Shown: piece after piece, positions 1-5,841 of the stretch
Numbering within the stretch: position 1 is the first letter of the stretch
Layout: the number at the start of each line of letters is the position of its first letter
Assembly (NCBI GenBank): GCA_937891245.1
Contig: CALAGB010000370.1
Span: 1 to 7,038 of the forward strand
Direction of reading: 5' to 3'
From: an uncultured Thermomicrobiales bacterium
GTDB lineage: Bacteria > Chloroflexota > Chloroflexia > Thermomicrobiales > Thermomicrobiaceae
DNA: 7,038 bases
Position numbers and translations under genes: made by a program
Notes under the pieces: generated by a model
What the model was told of the DNA's origin: nothing
What the model saw: only the letters and a program-made list of their open reading frames with translations
The model's database searches: none

Positions 1-1706
1 TGTGGGGCGCGACCTTTATGGTGCTGGCGCCGGAACACCCGCTGGTCGAAAAGTTGACGACCGATGATCAACGGGCGGCGGTGACCAAGTACGTCGATCA
101 GGCGCGACGGCAGTCGGAGATTGAGCGGACCTCAACAGAGAAAGAGAAAACTGGTGTCTTCATCGGTGCCTATGCCACCAATCCGGTCAACGGCGAACGT
201 GTGCCGATCTGGATCGCGGATTACGTGCTGACCGGCTACGGGACGGGCGCCATTATGGCTGTGCCGGCTCACGACCAGCGTGACTTTGAGTTCGCCCGGA
301 AGTTCGATCTGCCGATCACCGTCGTCATCCAGCCGGAGGGTGAAGCGCTCGATCCGGTGACGATGACCGAAGCGTATCCTGGCGAAGGTGTGATGGTGAA
401 CTCCGGCGAGTTTGATGGCACGCCGACTGCCGACCGCGCCGCGATCACCGGCGTCATCGAATGGCTGGAGGCGCGGGGTATCGGGCATGGCGAGGTGACC
501 TACCGCCTGCGCGACTGGCTGATTTCGCGCCAGCGTTACTGGGGCACGCCGATCCCGATCATCTACTGTCCGGATCATGGCGCAGTGCCAGTGCCGGAGG
601 ATCAGTTGCCCGTGATCTTGCCGGAAGATGCCGAGTTCACACCGACCGGGCAGTCGCCGCTGATTACCCACGAGGCGTTCGTCAACACGACCTGCCCGAT
701 CTGTGGCAAGCCGGCGAAGCGTGAAACGGATACCTTCGATACGTTCATCGATTCGTCCTGGTACCAGTATCGATATCTGAGCCCGCACGACGACCAGCGG
801 CCGTTCGATCGCGAGCAGGTCGAGTACTGGGCGCCGGTCGATCGCTACACCGGTGGCATCGAGCACGCCGTATTGCACTTGCTCTACGCGCGTTTCTTCA
901 CTAAAGCGATGCGCGATGTCGGGCTGCTCGACTTCGATGAGCCATTTACCCGGTTGAGCAACCAGGGGATGATTCTGGGCGAAGACAACGAAAAGATGTC
1001 CAAGAGTCGTGGCAACGTTGTCGACCCCGATGACCTGGTCACCCAGCTCGGCGCCGATGTCGTGCGGCTTTATCTGATGTTCATCGCGCCGTGGGAACAG
1101 GGCGGGCCGTGGAACTCACGTAATATCGCCGGCATCGAGCGGTTTGTCCGGCGTGTCTGGACGCTCTTCAGCGAGACGGCCGGGAATGACGTTGAGCCGT
1201 CGGCCGACGATGAAACGACCCTGGAGGTGCGGCGGGCAACCCATCGGACGATCAAGGCGGTCACTGAGGACCTGGGGGCGTTCCACTTCAACACGATGAT
1301 CGCCCGGCTGATGGAGTTCGTGAATGTTCTGACGCCGTTGAAGGACCAGCCGGTCGCGCGGACGACGGCGTGGCGCGAAGCGCTGGACGCGTTGCCATTG
1401 TTGCTGGCGCCGAGCGCACCGCATCTGGCCGAAGAACTCTGGGAGCAGCTTGGCGGCGAGTATAGCGTTCATACCCAGCAGTGGCCGTCGTACGATCCGG
1501 AACTGGCGCGCGACGAGGAATTCGATCTTGTTTTGCAGGTAAACGGGAAGGTGCGCGATCGAGTGCTGGCACCGGTCGGCATCTCCGAAGATCAGGCGAA
1601 AGAACTGGCGAACGCGAGCGCGCGCGTCGCTGAGTTCACGGCCGGAAAAAAGGTGCGACGCGTGATTTTCGTTCCCAACAAGCTGGTCAACATCGTCGTC
1701 AGTTAG
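1..1706 (+). CDS. leuS: Leucyl-tRNA synthetase, 3' part (N-terminus cut by window edge)
   Basis: This cytoplasmic enzyme charges tRNA-Leu with leucine using ATP and hydrolyses mischarged tRNA. The reading frame is open from base 3, so the true start lies upstream; about 567 residues are present of the 800-870 usual for bacterial LeuRS. In order I see the end of the CP1 editing domain with AVPAHDQRDFEFA, whose first Asp (codon 273-275) matches the conserved editing Asp; the segment RLRDWLISRQRYWG returning to the catalytic core; a small zinc-type module with C-x2-H followed by CPICG; the DSSWYQYRY and GGIEHAVLHLLYARFF segments; the KMSKS ATP-binding loop (993-1007); the helical anticodon-binding domain; and a C-terminal domain starting near LQVNGKVRDR and ending at TAG 1704-1706. 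Nothing looks broken. A hairpin follows the stop, so it is probably the last gene of its transcript. The identification is firm. Confidence 0.98.
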   Translation, partial: WGATFMVLAPEHPLVEKLTTDDQRAAVTKYVDQARRQSEIERTSTEKEKTGVFIGAYATNPVNGERVPIWIADYVLTGYGTGAIMAVPAHDQRDFEFARKFDLPITVVIQPEGEALDPVTMTEAYPGEGVMVNSGEFDGTPTADRAAITGVIEWLEARGIGHGEVTYRLRDWLISRQRYWGTPIPIIYCPDHGAVPVPEDQLPVILPEDAEFTPTGQSPLITHEAFVNTTCPICGKPAKRETDTFDTFIDSSWYQYRYLSPHDDQRPFDREQVEYWAPVDRYTGGIEHAVLHLLYARFFTKAMRDVGLLDFDEPFTRLSNQGMILGEDNEKMSKSRGNVVDPDDLVTQLGADVVRLYLMFIAPWEQGGPWNSRNIAGIERFVRRVWTLFSETAGNDVEPSADDETTLEVRRATHRTIKAVTEDLGAFHFNTMIARLMEFVNVLTPLKDQPVARTTAWREALDALPLLLAPSAPHLAEELWEQLGGEYSVHTQQWPSYDPELARDEEFDLVLQVNGKVRDRVLAPVGISEDQAKELANASARVAEFTAGKKVRRVIFVPNKLVNIVVS

Positions 1707-1720
1707 CCATCAACAACAGG

Positions 1721-1757
1721 CGGGGCCGGTGCCTGCATGCCGGCCTCGCTCTGTTTC
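1721..1757 (+). terminator. Probable intrinsic terminator of leuS
   Basis: Bases 1721-1731 pair with 1738-1748 in an 11-bp stem, GC-rich with four G-T wobbles, around a 6-base loop (CCTGCA). The core GGCCGG/CCGGCC (1724-1729/1740-1745) is perfect. It lies 15 bases after the leuS stop. The following tract (CTCTGTTT) is only moderately T-rich, so termination may be partial. Confidence 0.55.
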
Positions 1758-1768
1758 CCCACTGTACG

Positions 1769-1797
1769 TTCAGTCTTTCCACCGAACCTTACATAAT
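1769..1797 (+). promoter_or_regulatory. Candidate sigma-70-type promoter (TTCAGT-N17-CATAAT)
   Basis: CATAAT at 1792-1797 matches the -10 consensus at five of six positions and lies 17 bases after TTCAGT (1769-1774), a poor -35. Transcription would start near 1804 and give a leader of about 430 bases before the response regulator. The AT-rich setting supports it, but the -35 is weak. Confidence 0.35.
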
Positions 1798-1842
1798 TGT
1801 CAGTTTTTAAATCAATAGCGTTCAGCAAATTAATTATGCAAA

Positions 1843-1852
1843 CAGCTAGACT
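1843..1852 (+). promoter_or_regulatory. Second candidate -10 box (CAGCTAGACT)
   Basis: TAGACT at 1847-1852 resembles the -10 boxes TATACT and TAGAAT proposed for other genes in this window, and the preceding CAGC resembles their CTGC. It lacks the TG of a true extended -10 and has no -35 at normal spacing, so it is only a possible alternative start for the leader. Confidence 0.2.
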
Positions 1853-1930
1853 CCCGACATGCGCGGCACCGTCTCGATTTTTCCTATCCAGATGGGTAAA
1901 ACGACGAGTTCGTTCAGTAACGTACGGGCG

Positions 1931-1972
1931 TGCGCCGCCGATGGCGGTGTCCGCTTGTTACGCGGTAGCGCA
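1931..1972 (+). other. Fold-capable segment, possible three-way junction
   Basis: TGCGC (1931-1935) can pair with GCGCA (1968-1972). Inside, CGCC (1936-1939) pairs with GGCG (1943-1946) over a GAT loop, and CCGC (1951-1954) pairs with GCGG (1962-1965). Alternatively 1933-1939 and 1943-1949 make a single 7-bp hairpin with one G-T pair. There is no T-tract after it, so it is not a simple terminator. Whether it is transcribed is not shown. Confidence 0.3.
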
Positions 1973-2097
1973 AGAATAATCAACATCAGGGAACAGAAAC
2001 TGCGATACGGCGTTCCACGTTAGTACTTTTGTAGTGGTACAGATCTCCTAAATTAATGTCGATATCAGTTCGCGGCTTGAAGCGGATGGTCGGAGGG

Positions 2098-2107
2098 AAA
2101 GGAGGTG
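2098..2107 (+). promoter_or_regulatory. Orphan full-length Shine-Dalgarno sequence
   Basis: AAAGGAGGTG is a perfect 10-base complement to the 3' tail of bacterial 16S rRNA. No ATG or GTG follows at 5-9 bases. The only start nearby is TTG at 2108, two bases after GGAGG, opening a 49-residue frame that stops at 2255-2257 inside the regulator gene. That frame has third positions near 50% GC, unlike real genes here, so I do not call it a gene. Confidence 0.4.
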
Positions 2108-2124
2108 TTGGGTCGAGACCCCCT

Positions 2125-2171
2125 GGTCATTCGTCAAGCATTCCTTGTTTGCCAAGGATGGGACGATGGTC
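2125..2171 (+). other. Imperfect stem-loop in the regulator's leader
   Basis: TCGTC (2131-2135) pairs with GACGA (2162-2166). After a small internal loop, 2139-2147 pairs with 2153-2160 in 8 bp with one bulged T and a TTTGC loop. A weaker outer helix of 5 pairs, with G-T pairs, can extend it to 2125 and 2171. There is no T-tract, so it is not a terminator. It ends 66 bases before the regulator's start codon and could act in leader RNA. Confidence 0.4.
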
Positions 2172-2237
2172 AACCACATGTGCGAGGGATGGTGAAACGG
2201 TTCAGATTTGTATGTTCGATGGAAGGGAAGTCGGCAG

Positions 2238-3023
2238 ATGCGCATCGTAATCGCTAATCAAGACAACATCATGGCCAAGCTGATGCGATTCGTGCTGACC
2301 GAGGCGGGGCATGAGGCGGTACTGGCCCGCTCGGCGGAAGACGCGTTACGCTCAATCGTTGGACGGGAGACCGAAGGGGTATTACTCGAAGTCGATCTTC
2401 CCGACATCAATGGCTATGAACTCTGTAAGGAACTTCGTGCGAAGCAATATGTGGGGCCGGTTATCTTCGTAAGCAAACGACACGACACGATCGATAAGTT
2501 GCGGGCCTTTGATCATGGGGCGGACGACTACATCATCGAGCCATTTGATCCGCAAGAACTCGTGGCTCGGGTTGAAGTTATCGCGCGGCGCTGTAACCGG
2601 CGCGATGTTCAACCGCTGGCGACCATCCTCAAGGCGGGAGACGCCGAACTTTCGATCAGTGAATTGGCGTTTCAGATCGAGGGGCGCCCGAAAGTGCTCC
2701 TCACACCGACCGAGATGCGCCTCCTCGAATGCCTGATGCGCAATGTCGGCATTACGATCGGCCGCGATCGGCTGATCGAACGGACCTGGGGCTACGACTA
2801 CCTCGGCGACAGCAACCGGGTTGAAGTCTATATTGCTCGGTTGCGAAAGAAGATCGAGCGGAATCCAAGCCAGCCGGAATATCTCATCACGATTCGTGGC
2901 ATCGGTTACGTCTTTCGTATTCCGCCGCGTGTCAGCGACCCATATCTGCCGGCGGCAAATGGCGCCGCGAACGTTGATCTCGGCATTCGCCGGCTATTGG
3001 AAGACGCGCTTTCGGGGAACTGA
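2238..3023 (+). CDS. OmpR/PhoB-family response regulator with degenerate (pseudo-)receiver
   Basis: This is a 261-residue DNA-binding transcription regulator. I chose ATG 2238 because GGAAGGGAAG (2221-2230) lies 7 bases before it and MRIVIANQDN matches the first receiver strand; an in-frame ATG at 2208 would add an unlikely 10-residue tail and has a poorer site. Residues 1-118 are receiver-like, with VLLEVDLPDINGYEL and GADDYIIEPF. Residues about 130-228 form a winged helix with TPTEMRLLECL, the recognition segment SNRVEVYIARLRKKIE, and the wing TIRGIGYVFR. The receiver has lost key residues: the acidic pair is N7-Q8, the phospho-acceptor Asp is E51, and the conserved Lys is E101; S79 and Y98 remain. 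It probably works without phosphorylation, as known for atypical regulators such as ChxR or HP1043. No histidine kinase is adjacent. The C-terminal 30 residues are unassigned. Target genes are unknown; the neighbouring aminotransferase or its own leader are candidates by position only. Confidence 0.93.
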   Translation: MRIVIANQDNIMAKLMRFVLTEAGHEAVLARSAEDALRSIVGRETEGVLLEVDLPDINGYELCKELRAKQYVGPVIFVSKRHDTIDKLRAFDHGADDYIIEPFDPQELVARVEVIARRCNRRDVQPLATILKAGDAELSISELAFQIEGRPKVLLTPTEMRLLECLMRNVGITIGRDRLIERTWGYDYLGDSNRVEVYIARLRKKIERNPSQPEYLITIRGIGYVFRIPPRVSDPYLPAANGAANVDLGIRRLLEDALSGN

Positions 3024-3051
3024 TCCGACGCTCGCCGTGCGCGCGGGATCA
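3021..3051 (+). other. Stem-loop on the regulator's stop codon
   Basis: TGATCC (3021-3026), which includes the TGA stop, pairs with GGATCA (3046-3051). CGC (3029-3031) can add three pairs with GCG (3043-3045) after a GA bulge. No T-run follows, so it is at best a weak terminator or an mRNA 3'-end stabiliser. Readthrough toward 3131 seems possible. Confidence 0.35.
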
Positions 3052-3067
3052 CCAACACCGTTCGGTC

Positions 3068-3129
3068 GTCTTCCCGCCTGACTGCTAGAATCAATCGTCG
3101 TCGATTGAGGCGAGCAGAGGCGGGAGGAC
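3068..3129 (+). promoter_or_regulatory. Long imperfect palindrome that masks the aminotransferase ribosome binding site
   Basis: Three nested helices give 24 pairs. Bases 3068-3079 pair with 3118-3129 (12 bp, one G-T); after a GA bulge, CTGCT (3082-3086) pairs with AGCAG (3113-3117); after a 4x4 internal loop, TCAATCG (3091-3097) pairs with CGATTGA (3102-3108) over TCGT. The Shine-Dalgarno GGGAGG (3122-3127), three bases before ATG 3131, is entirely inside the outer helix. A transcript reading in from the regulator gene would therefore have a closed ribosome site. The inner 18-bp palindrome could also be a protein operator. Confidence 0.6.
3083..3091 (+). promoter_or_regulatory. Extended -10 promoter of the aminotransferase gene (TGCTAGAAT)
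   Basis: TAGAAT (3086-3091) matches the -10 consensus at five of six positions and carries the TG of an extended -10 (3083-3084). No good -35 is present, as is common with extended -10 boxes. The start would fall near 3098, in the loop of the long palindrome, so the resulting mRNA lacks the left arm and leaves the ribosome site free. Confidence 0.5.
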
Positions 3130-3130
3130 C

Positions 3131-4279
3131 ATGAAGATCGAGACATTCGCGCTCGAACGTTGGATGACGCGCTGGGAGACGGTCGTTCGCTACGATCTGG
3201 CCGAAAGCGGCATCAAGCCGATGACGGTCGATGAGTTGCTGACTCTGGCTGGGCGAGATGCCGCGCTTGAGCGGATGCTCGACATCTCACTCGGGTACAG
3301 TGAGGCGCGCGGCACCGAGGAGTTGCGAGCGTTACTCGCCGCCCTCTACCGTGACGTTACGCCGGAGGAGATATTGGTCACCACCGGCGCGATTGAGGCG
3401 AATTTCCTCCTGTTCAACGTACTCCTCAATCCGGGTGACCATGTCATCGTGGTTGATCCGGCATACCAGCAATTGCAGAGCGTGCCGAAGGCCATCGGCT
3501 GCGATGTGTCGCTCTGGAAGTTGCGTCCGGAAAACGATTTTCGTTACGACCTCGACGAGTTGGAAACGTTGGTTGACGATCACACCCGGCTGATCGTCAT
3601 CAACACCCCACATAACCCTACCGGATCGGTGCTGACGCCCGACGAACAGCAACGGGTCTTCGAAATCGCCGAACGCGTCGGCGCCCAGGTTATGGGTGAC
3701 GAAGCGTATCGCTGGCTGACGCTGCCCGGTCGCGAGCCATTCGCCGGTCCGGTACGCGATCTTGGCGAGCGCGGTATCAGCGTCGGTACGCTCTCCAAGC
3801 CGTTCGGCCTTCCGGGCCTCCGCATCGGCTGGATCGCGGCGACGCCGGAGCTGGTGCAGGCATGCTGGTCGCAGCGAGATTATGTGTCGCTCAGCCCTGG
3901 CAAGCTGAACGACTTCCTGGCGACACTCGCGATCCGGCAGCGTGCGGCGATTTTCGAGCGTACGCAAACGATCGCCGCCGAAAATTTGGCGACGCTCGAA
4001 CGGTGGCTGCGTGAGCGTGAGGATCTGGTCAGCTGGGCACCGCCGCGTGGCGGCTTGCTCGGCCTGTTGCGCTACGACATCGATGTGCCGTCGATGAAGC
4101 TGGCGGATCGCCTTGCCGCTGACGCTAGCGTCATGCTGGCACCCGGTTCGGCCTTCGGCTACGAGCACTTCCTCCGCGTCGGCATCGGCGGCGATCCCGC
4201 AGTCTTCCGTGAGGGCCTTGGCCGTGCGGCCTCGGTGCTGGAAGCGGCCCGCTCTGAAGCGGGGCCAGCCAAGAATTGA
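3131..4279 (+). CDS. PLP-dependent class I/II aminotransferase (fold type I), substrate unknown
   Basis: A cytoplasmic enzyme of 382 residues, normal for the family, that should move amino groups between an amino acid and a 2-oxo acid. Visible landmarks are TTGAIEA (84-90, phosphate-binding turn), the NPTG motif with N162, D190 and Y193 in GDEAYRW (cofactor ring contacts), the Schiff-base lysine K223 in TLSKPFGLPGLRIGW, and R349 in FLRVGIG (substrate carboxylate). The N-terminal YDLAESGIKPMTVDEL segment recalls a subgroup of poorly characterised aminotransferases that also includes amino-acid cyclising enzymes such as capreomycidine synthase; that resemblance is from memory. The start ATG follows GGGAGGACC. 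It sits downstream of an atypical response regulator and has its own extended -10 box. No biosynthetic partners are nearby, so substrate and pathway cannot be named. The class is certain, the specificity is not. Confidence 0.93.
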   Translation: MKIETFALERWMTRWETVVRYDLAESGIKPMTVDELLTLAGRDAALERMLDISLGYSEARGTEELRALLAALYRDVTPEEILVTTGAIEANFLLFNVLLNPGDHVIVVDPAYQQLQSVPKAIGCDVSLWKLRPENDFRYDLDELETLVDDHTRLIVINTPHNPTGSVLTPDEQQRVFEIAERVGAQVMGDEAYRWLTLPGREPFAGPVRDLGERGISVGTLSKPFGLPGLRIGWIAATPELVQACWSQRDYVSLSPGKLNDFLATLAIRQRAAIFERTQTIAAENLATLERWLREREDLVSWAPPRGGLLGLLRYDIDVPSMKLADRLAADASVMLAPGSAFGYEHFLRVGIGGDPAVFREGLGRAASVLEAARSEAGPAKN

Positions 4280-4348
4280 CGCATTTCGACGAAACAACGC
4301 CCACTCGTTCTCCTGCGCTGCGGGGGATTCGAGCGGGTTCCCGTTTGA

Positions 4349-4405
4349 TGTGCTCCGGCGAGCGCGTCGAGGGGAGGCGGGGAGGAGATCCTTCGCCGCA
4401 GCACA
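4349..4405. repeat. Inverted repeat between convergent genes; possible bidirectional terminator or dispersed element
   Basis: Bases 4349-4361 (TGTGCTCCGGCGA) pair with 4393-4405 with a single C-C mismatch, around a purine-rich 31-base interior (GGGGAGGCGGGGAGGA within it). The right part, GATCCTTCGCCGCAGCAC followed by AGCATGACA, resembles a widespread intergenic repeat type of the form GATCCTTCG..CAGGATGACA; that likeness is from memory. It lies between the convergent ends of the aminotransferase and the DUF218 gene. No T-tract is present on either side. Confidence 0.45.
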
Positions 4406-4419
4406 GCATGACATAAATG

Positions 4420-4439
4420 GCTTCTCGGCTCGCGAGAGC
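4420..4439 (-). terminator. Possible terminator of the minus-strand DUF218 gene
   Basis: TCTCG (4423-4427) pairs with CGAGA (4433-4437), and a GC pair on each side extends the stem past a bulged T. Read on the minus strand it lies just past the DUF218 stop and is followed by CATTTATG, which is somewhat T-rich. It is a modest candidate. Confidence 0.35.
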
Positions 4440-4453
4440 AGTTTCGGTTGAGA

Positions 4454-5128
4454 TTAGCGCTTCAGGAAAAGGTAGGCGAGGTAGGCGCCGACTTCGCGGG
4501 TGACATAGCGGTATTCGGTCGGTGTATTGGGCCGGATCGGGCTCGTTTTCGTCGGTGAGGTGTAGGCGACCAGTCCCAAGTCCTCGGACATATGTTTGAC
4601 GCGAAACATATGGAATGGGTCACTCACGAGGATGACCTGTTCCCCGTTACGCAGGTCGGTGGCGCGGGCCTCCTGCAAACTCTGCCACGACGTCAGTCCG
4701 TCGACCGTGCGCATGGCGCTCACCGGAACGCCTCGCTGCTGCAGATACGTCTTGGACACCTCGGACTCCGAGAAAGAATCGCCGGGACCGGTGCCGCCCG
4801 TTAGCACGATCATCGGGGCCAGTCCCGAGGCATAAAGGTCGTAGGCGTGATCGAGCCGGGCTTTGAGAATCGCTGATGGGCTGCCATTCCATTGCGCCGC
4901 ACCGAGCACGATGATGGCATCAGCCGGTCGCGCTTCATCTTTCCGCGCCTGATGCAGGATCGTCAGCGCGAGGATGACGAGCGACAGCATCCCAAGCAGT
5001 ATGAGCGTGAACACCATGATGATCATGATGCGGCTGGCACGCTTGAGCGTCGCGTAGCGATCGATTTTCTGGCCGCGTGCCAGGCTGCGGGTGGTCACCG
5101 TTTTGTCCGATCCTCGACGCACATTCAT
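4454..5128 (-). CDS. Membrane-anchored YdcF/SanA-like protein (DUF218 domain)
   Basis: The 224-residue protein has a short basic N-terminus (residues 1-33, many Arg/Lys), one strong hydrophobic helix at about 34-58, then a DUF218 domain outside the membrane. DUF218 signs are ADAIIVLGAAQW (69-80), MIVLTGG (106-112), SESEVSKTYLQQRGVP (120-135), and VILVSDPFHMFR (165-176). Known relatives (SanA, YdcF, ElyC) affect envelope integrity or bind nucleotide-like ligands, but their chemistry is poorly settled, so I give no reaction. The Glu of the usual E-x2-S-x2-T-x-E-N motif appears replaced, as I read TVDGLTSWQSL. No Shine-Dalgarno precedes ATG 5128, and a TAAGAT box ends 10 bases before it, so the message may be nearly leaderless; a start further in, at GTG (residue 11) or Met35, cannot be excluded. 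The gene is divergent from recX. Confidence 0.85.
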   Translation of the reverse strand: MNVRRGSDKTVTTRSLARGQKIDRYATLKRASRIMIIMVFTLILLGMLSLVILALTILHQARKDEARPADAIIVLGAAQWNGSPSAILKARLDHAYDLYASGLAPMIVLTGGTGPGDSFSESEVSKTYLQQRGVPVSAMRTVDGLTSWQSLQEARATDLRNGEQVILVSDPFHMFRVKHMSEDLGLVAYTSPTKTSPIRPNTPTEYRYVTREVGAYLAYLFLKR

Positions 5129-5138
5129 GACGAATCAG

Positions 5139-5144
5139 ATCTTA
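5139..5144 (-). promoter_or_regulatory. Candidate -10 box of the DUF218 gene (TAAGAT, minus strand)
   Basis: Read on the minus strand, TAAGAT matches four of six -10 positions and lies 10 bases before the ATG. This gives a very short leader and would explain the missing Shine-Dalgarno. No convincing -35 is seen. Confidence 0.3.
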
Positions 5145-5181
5145 CACAGCCGGGGAACCGTTCGCCGAGGGTGAATGACGC

Positions 5182-5190
5182 TGCTATACT
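5182..5190 (+). promoter_or_regulatory. Extended -10 promoter of recX (TGCTATACT), leaderless
   Basis: TATACT (5185-5190) has the extended TG at 5182-5183, and only six bases (CTGCGT) separate it from the recX ATG. The transcript should begin at or within about two bases of the start codon. TTCGCC at 5161-5166 is the best, weak -35 (18-base spacer). No Shine-Dalgarno precedes the gene, as expected for a leaderless message. Confidence 0.6.
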
Positions 5191-5196
5191 CTGCGT

Positions 5197-5841
5197 ATGG
5201 AGGAACAGAACATCCGTTCCGGTACGATTACCGCGCTCAACGCCCAGGCTCGACACGCCGATCGTGTCAATCTGATGATTGATGGCGAATTCGCACTCGG
5301 CCTGAGCGGCGCGATCGTGCTCGAGCAGGGATTGTACGTCGGGCAGACGCTGTCGGAAGCGGAGTTGCTGCGTTTGCGCGGGTTAGAGGAGATCGTGAAG
5401 GCGACCGAATCGGCCCTGCGTCTGGTGACGCATCGGGCGCGGACTGAGGTCGAATTGCGTCGCCGGCTGGCGCGCAACGGCTTTTCGCCCGAAGCGATTA
5501 CCGCGACGATCGAGCGTATGCATGAATGGCGCTATCTTGACGACGAAGATTTCGCGCGTCGTTTTGTCGAGAGTCGCGAGGGGCATCGGCCGCGTTCGGC
5601 GAGCATGATCCGGCGCGAACTGGTCGGTAAGGGTGTGGATGCCGAAACGGCGGGCCAGGTCAGGGCGGAAGCAGAGATCGACGACGAGTCGATTGCCCGC
5701 GATCTCGCGCACAAGTGGCTCAGCCAGCACGCGCGCGAAGCGGAAGAGGTTCGCCGTCGCAAGCTGATCGGGTTTCTGCAGCGGCGTGGCTTCGGCTGGG
5801 ACGTCATTCGGCACGTGCTCGACGATGAGGTTGCGGAATGA
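5197..5841 (+). CDS. recX: Regulatory protein RecX (RecA inhibitor)
   Basis: RecX binds RecA filaments in the cytoplasm and limits strand exchange. The 214-residue product has an N-terminal part (about 7-60, GTITALNAQARHADRVNLMIDGEF-type strands) followed by three-helix repeats: RLVTHRARTEVELRRRLARNGF, then the hallmark W-x-YLDDEDFARRFVESR, then the RSASMIRREL repeat, and a last repeat ending RRKLIGFLQRRGFGWDVIRHVL. All three repeats expected of RecX are present, so it looks intact. The start ATG 5197 is the only good choice because an extended -10 box ends six bases before it; the mRNA seems leaderless. recA is not next to it in this window, unlike the common recA-recX order. The stop overlaps the thioesterase start as ATGA, which implies one transcript and coupled translation. 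Confidence 0.92.
   Translation: MEEQNIRSGTITALNAQARHADRVNLMIDGEFALGLSGAIVLEQGLYVGQTLSEAELLRLRGLEEIVKATESALRLVTHRARTEVELRRRLARNGFSPEAITATIERMHEWRYLDDEDFARRFVESREGHRPRSASMIRRELVGKGVDAETAGQVRAEAEIDDESIARDLAHKWLSQHAREAEEVRRRKLIGFLQRRGFGWDVIRHVLDDEVAE

Larger units (their letters stand above)
1707..2237 (+). other. 531-bp gene-poor spacer / likely long regulatory leader of the response regulator
   Basis: No open frame here has a good start site, family resemblance or the GC-rich third positions of the neighbours. The stretch 1760-1860 is clearly more AT-rich than the rest of the window and carries promoter-like boxes. Downstream are two fold-capable segments (1931-1972 and 2125-2171) and a perfect 10-base Shine-Dalgarno (2098-2107) without a well-spaced start. 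No tRNA T-loop pattern was found. The likeliest reading is a promoter region followed by a 5' leader of about 400 bases for the regulator at 2238, or an unannotated small RNA. Confidence 0.5.

Noticed and set aside
132..878. 248-codon minus-strand open frame opposite leuS
   Set aside because: Antisense shadow of highly conserved LeuRS codons.
1897..1907. GTAAAACGACG, identical to part of a common M13 sequencing primer site
   Set aside because: Only 11 bases match and the flanks do not continue the vector sequence, so contamination is not supported.
1797..1979. 60-codon open frame in the spacer, beginning at TTG
   Set aside because: No ribosome site, no family resemblance, and codon use unlike the neighbours; it crosses the fold-capable segment.
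2208..2237. Longer regulator start at ATG 2208
   Set aside because: It would add ten residues before the first receiver strand, and the strong GGAAGGGAAG site points to ATG 2238.
2056..2250. 64-codon open frame starting at ATG 2056 and overlapping the regulator start
   Set aside because: No Shine-Dalgarno before its start, low-complexity product, and it conflicts with the well-supported regulator gene.
3332..4414. Long minus-strand open frame (360 codons) opposite the aminotransferase
   Set aside because: It is the shadow of the aminotransferase gene in GC-rich DNA; the product has no recognisable domain and is rich in Arg.
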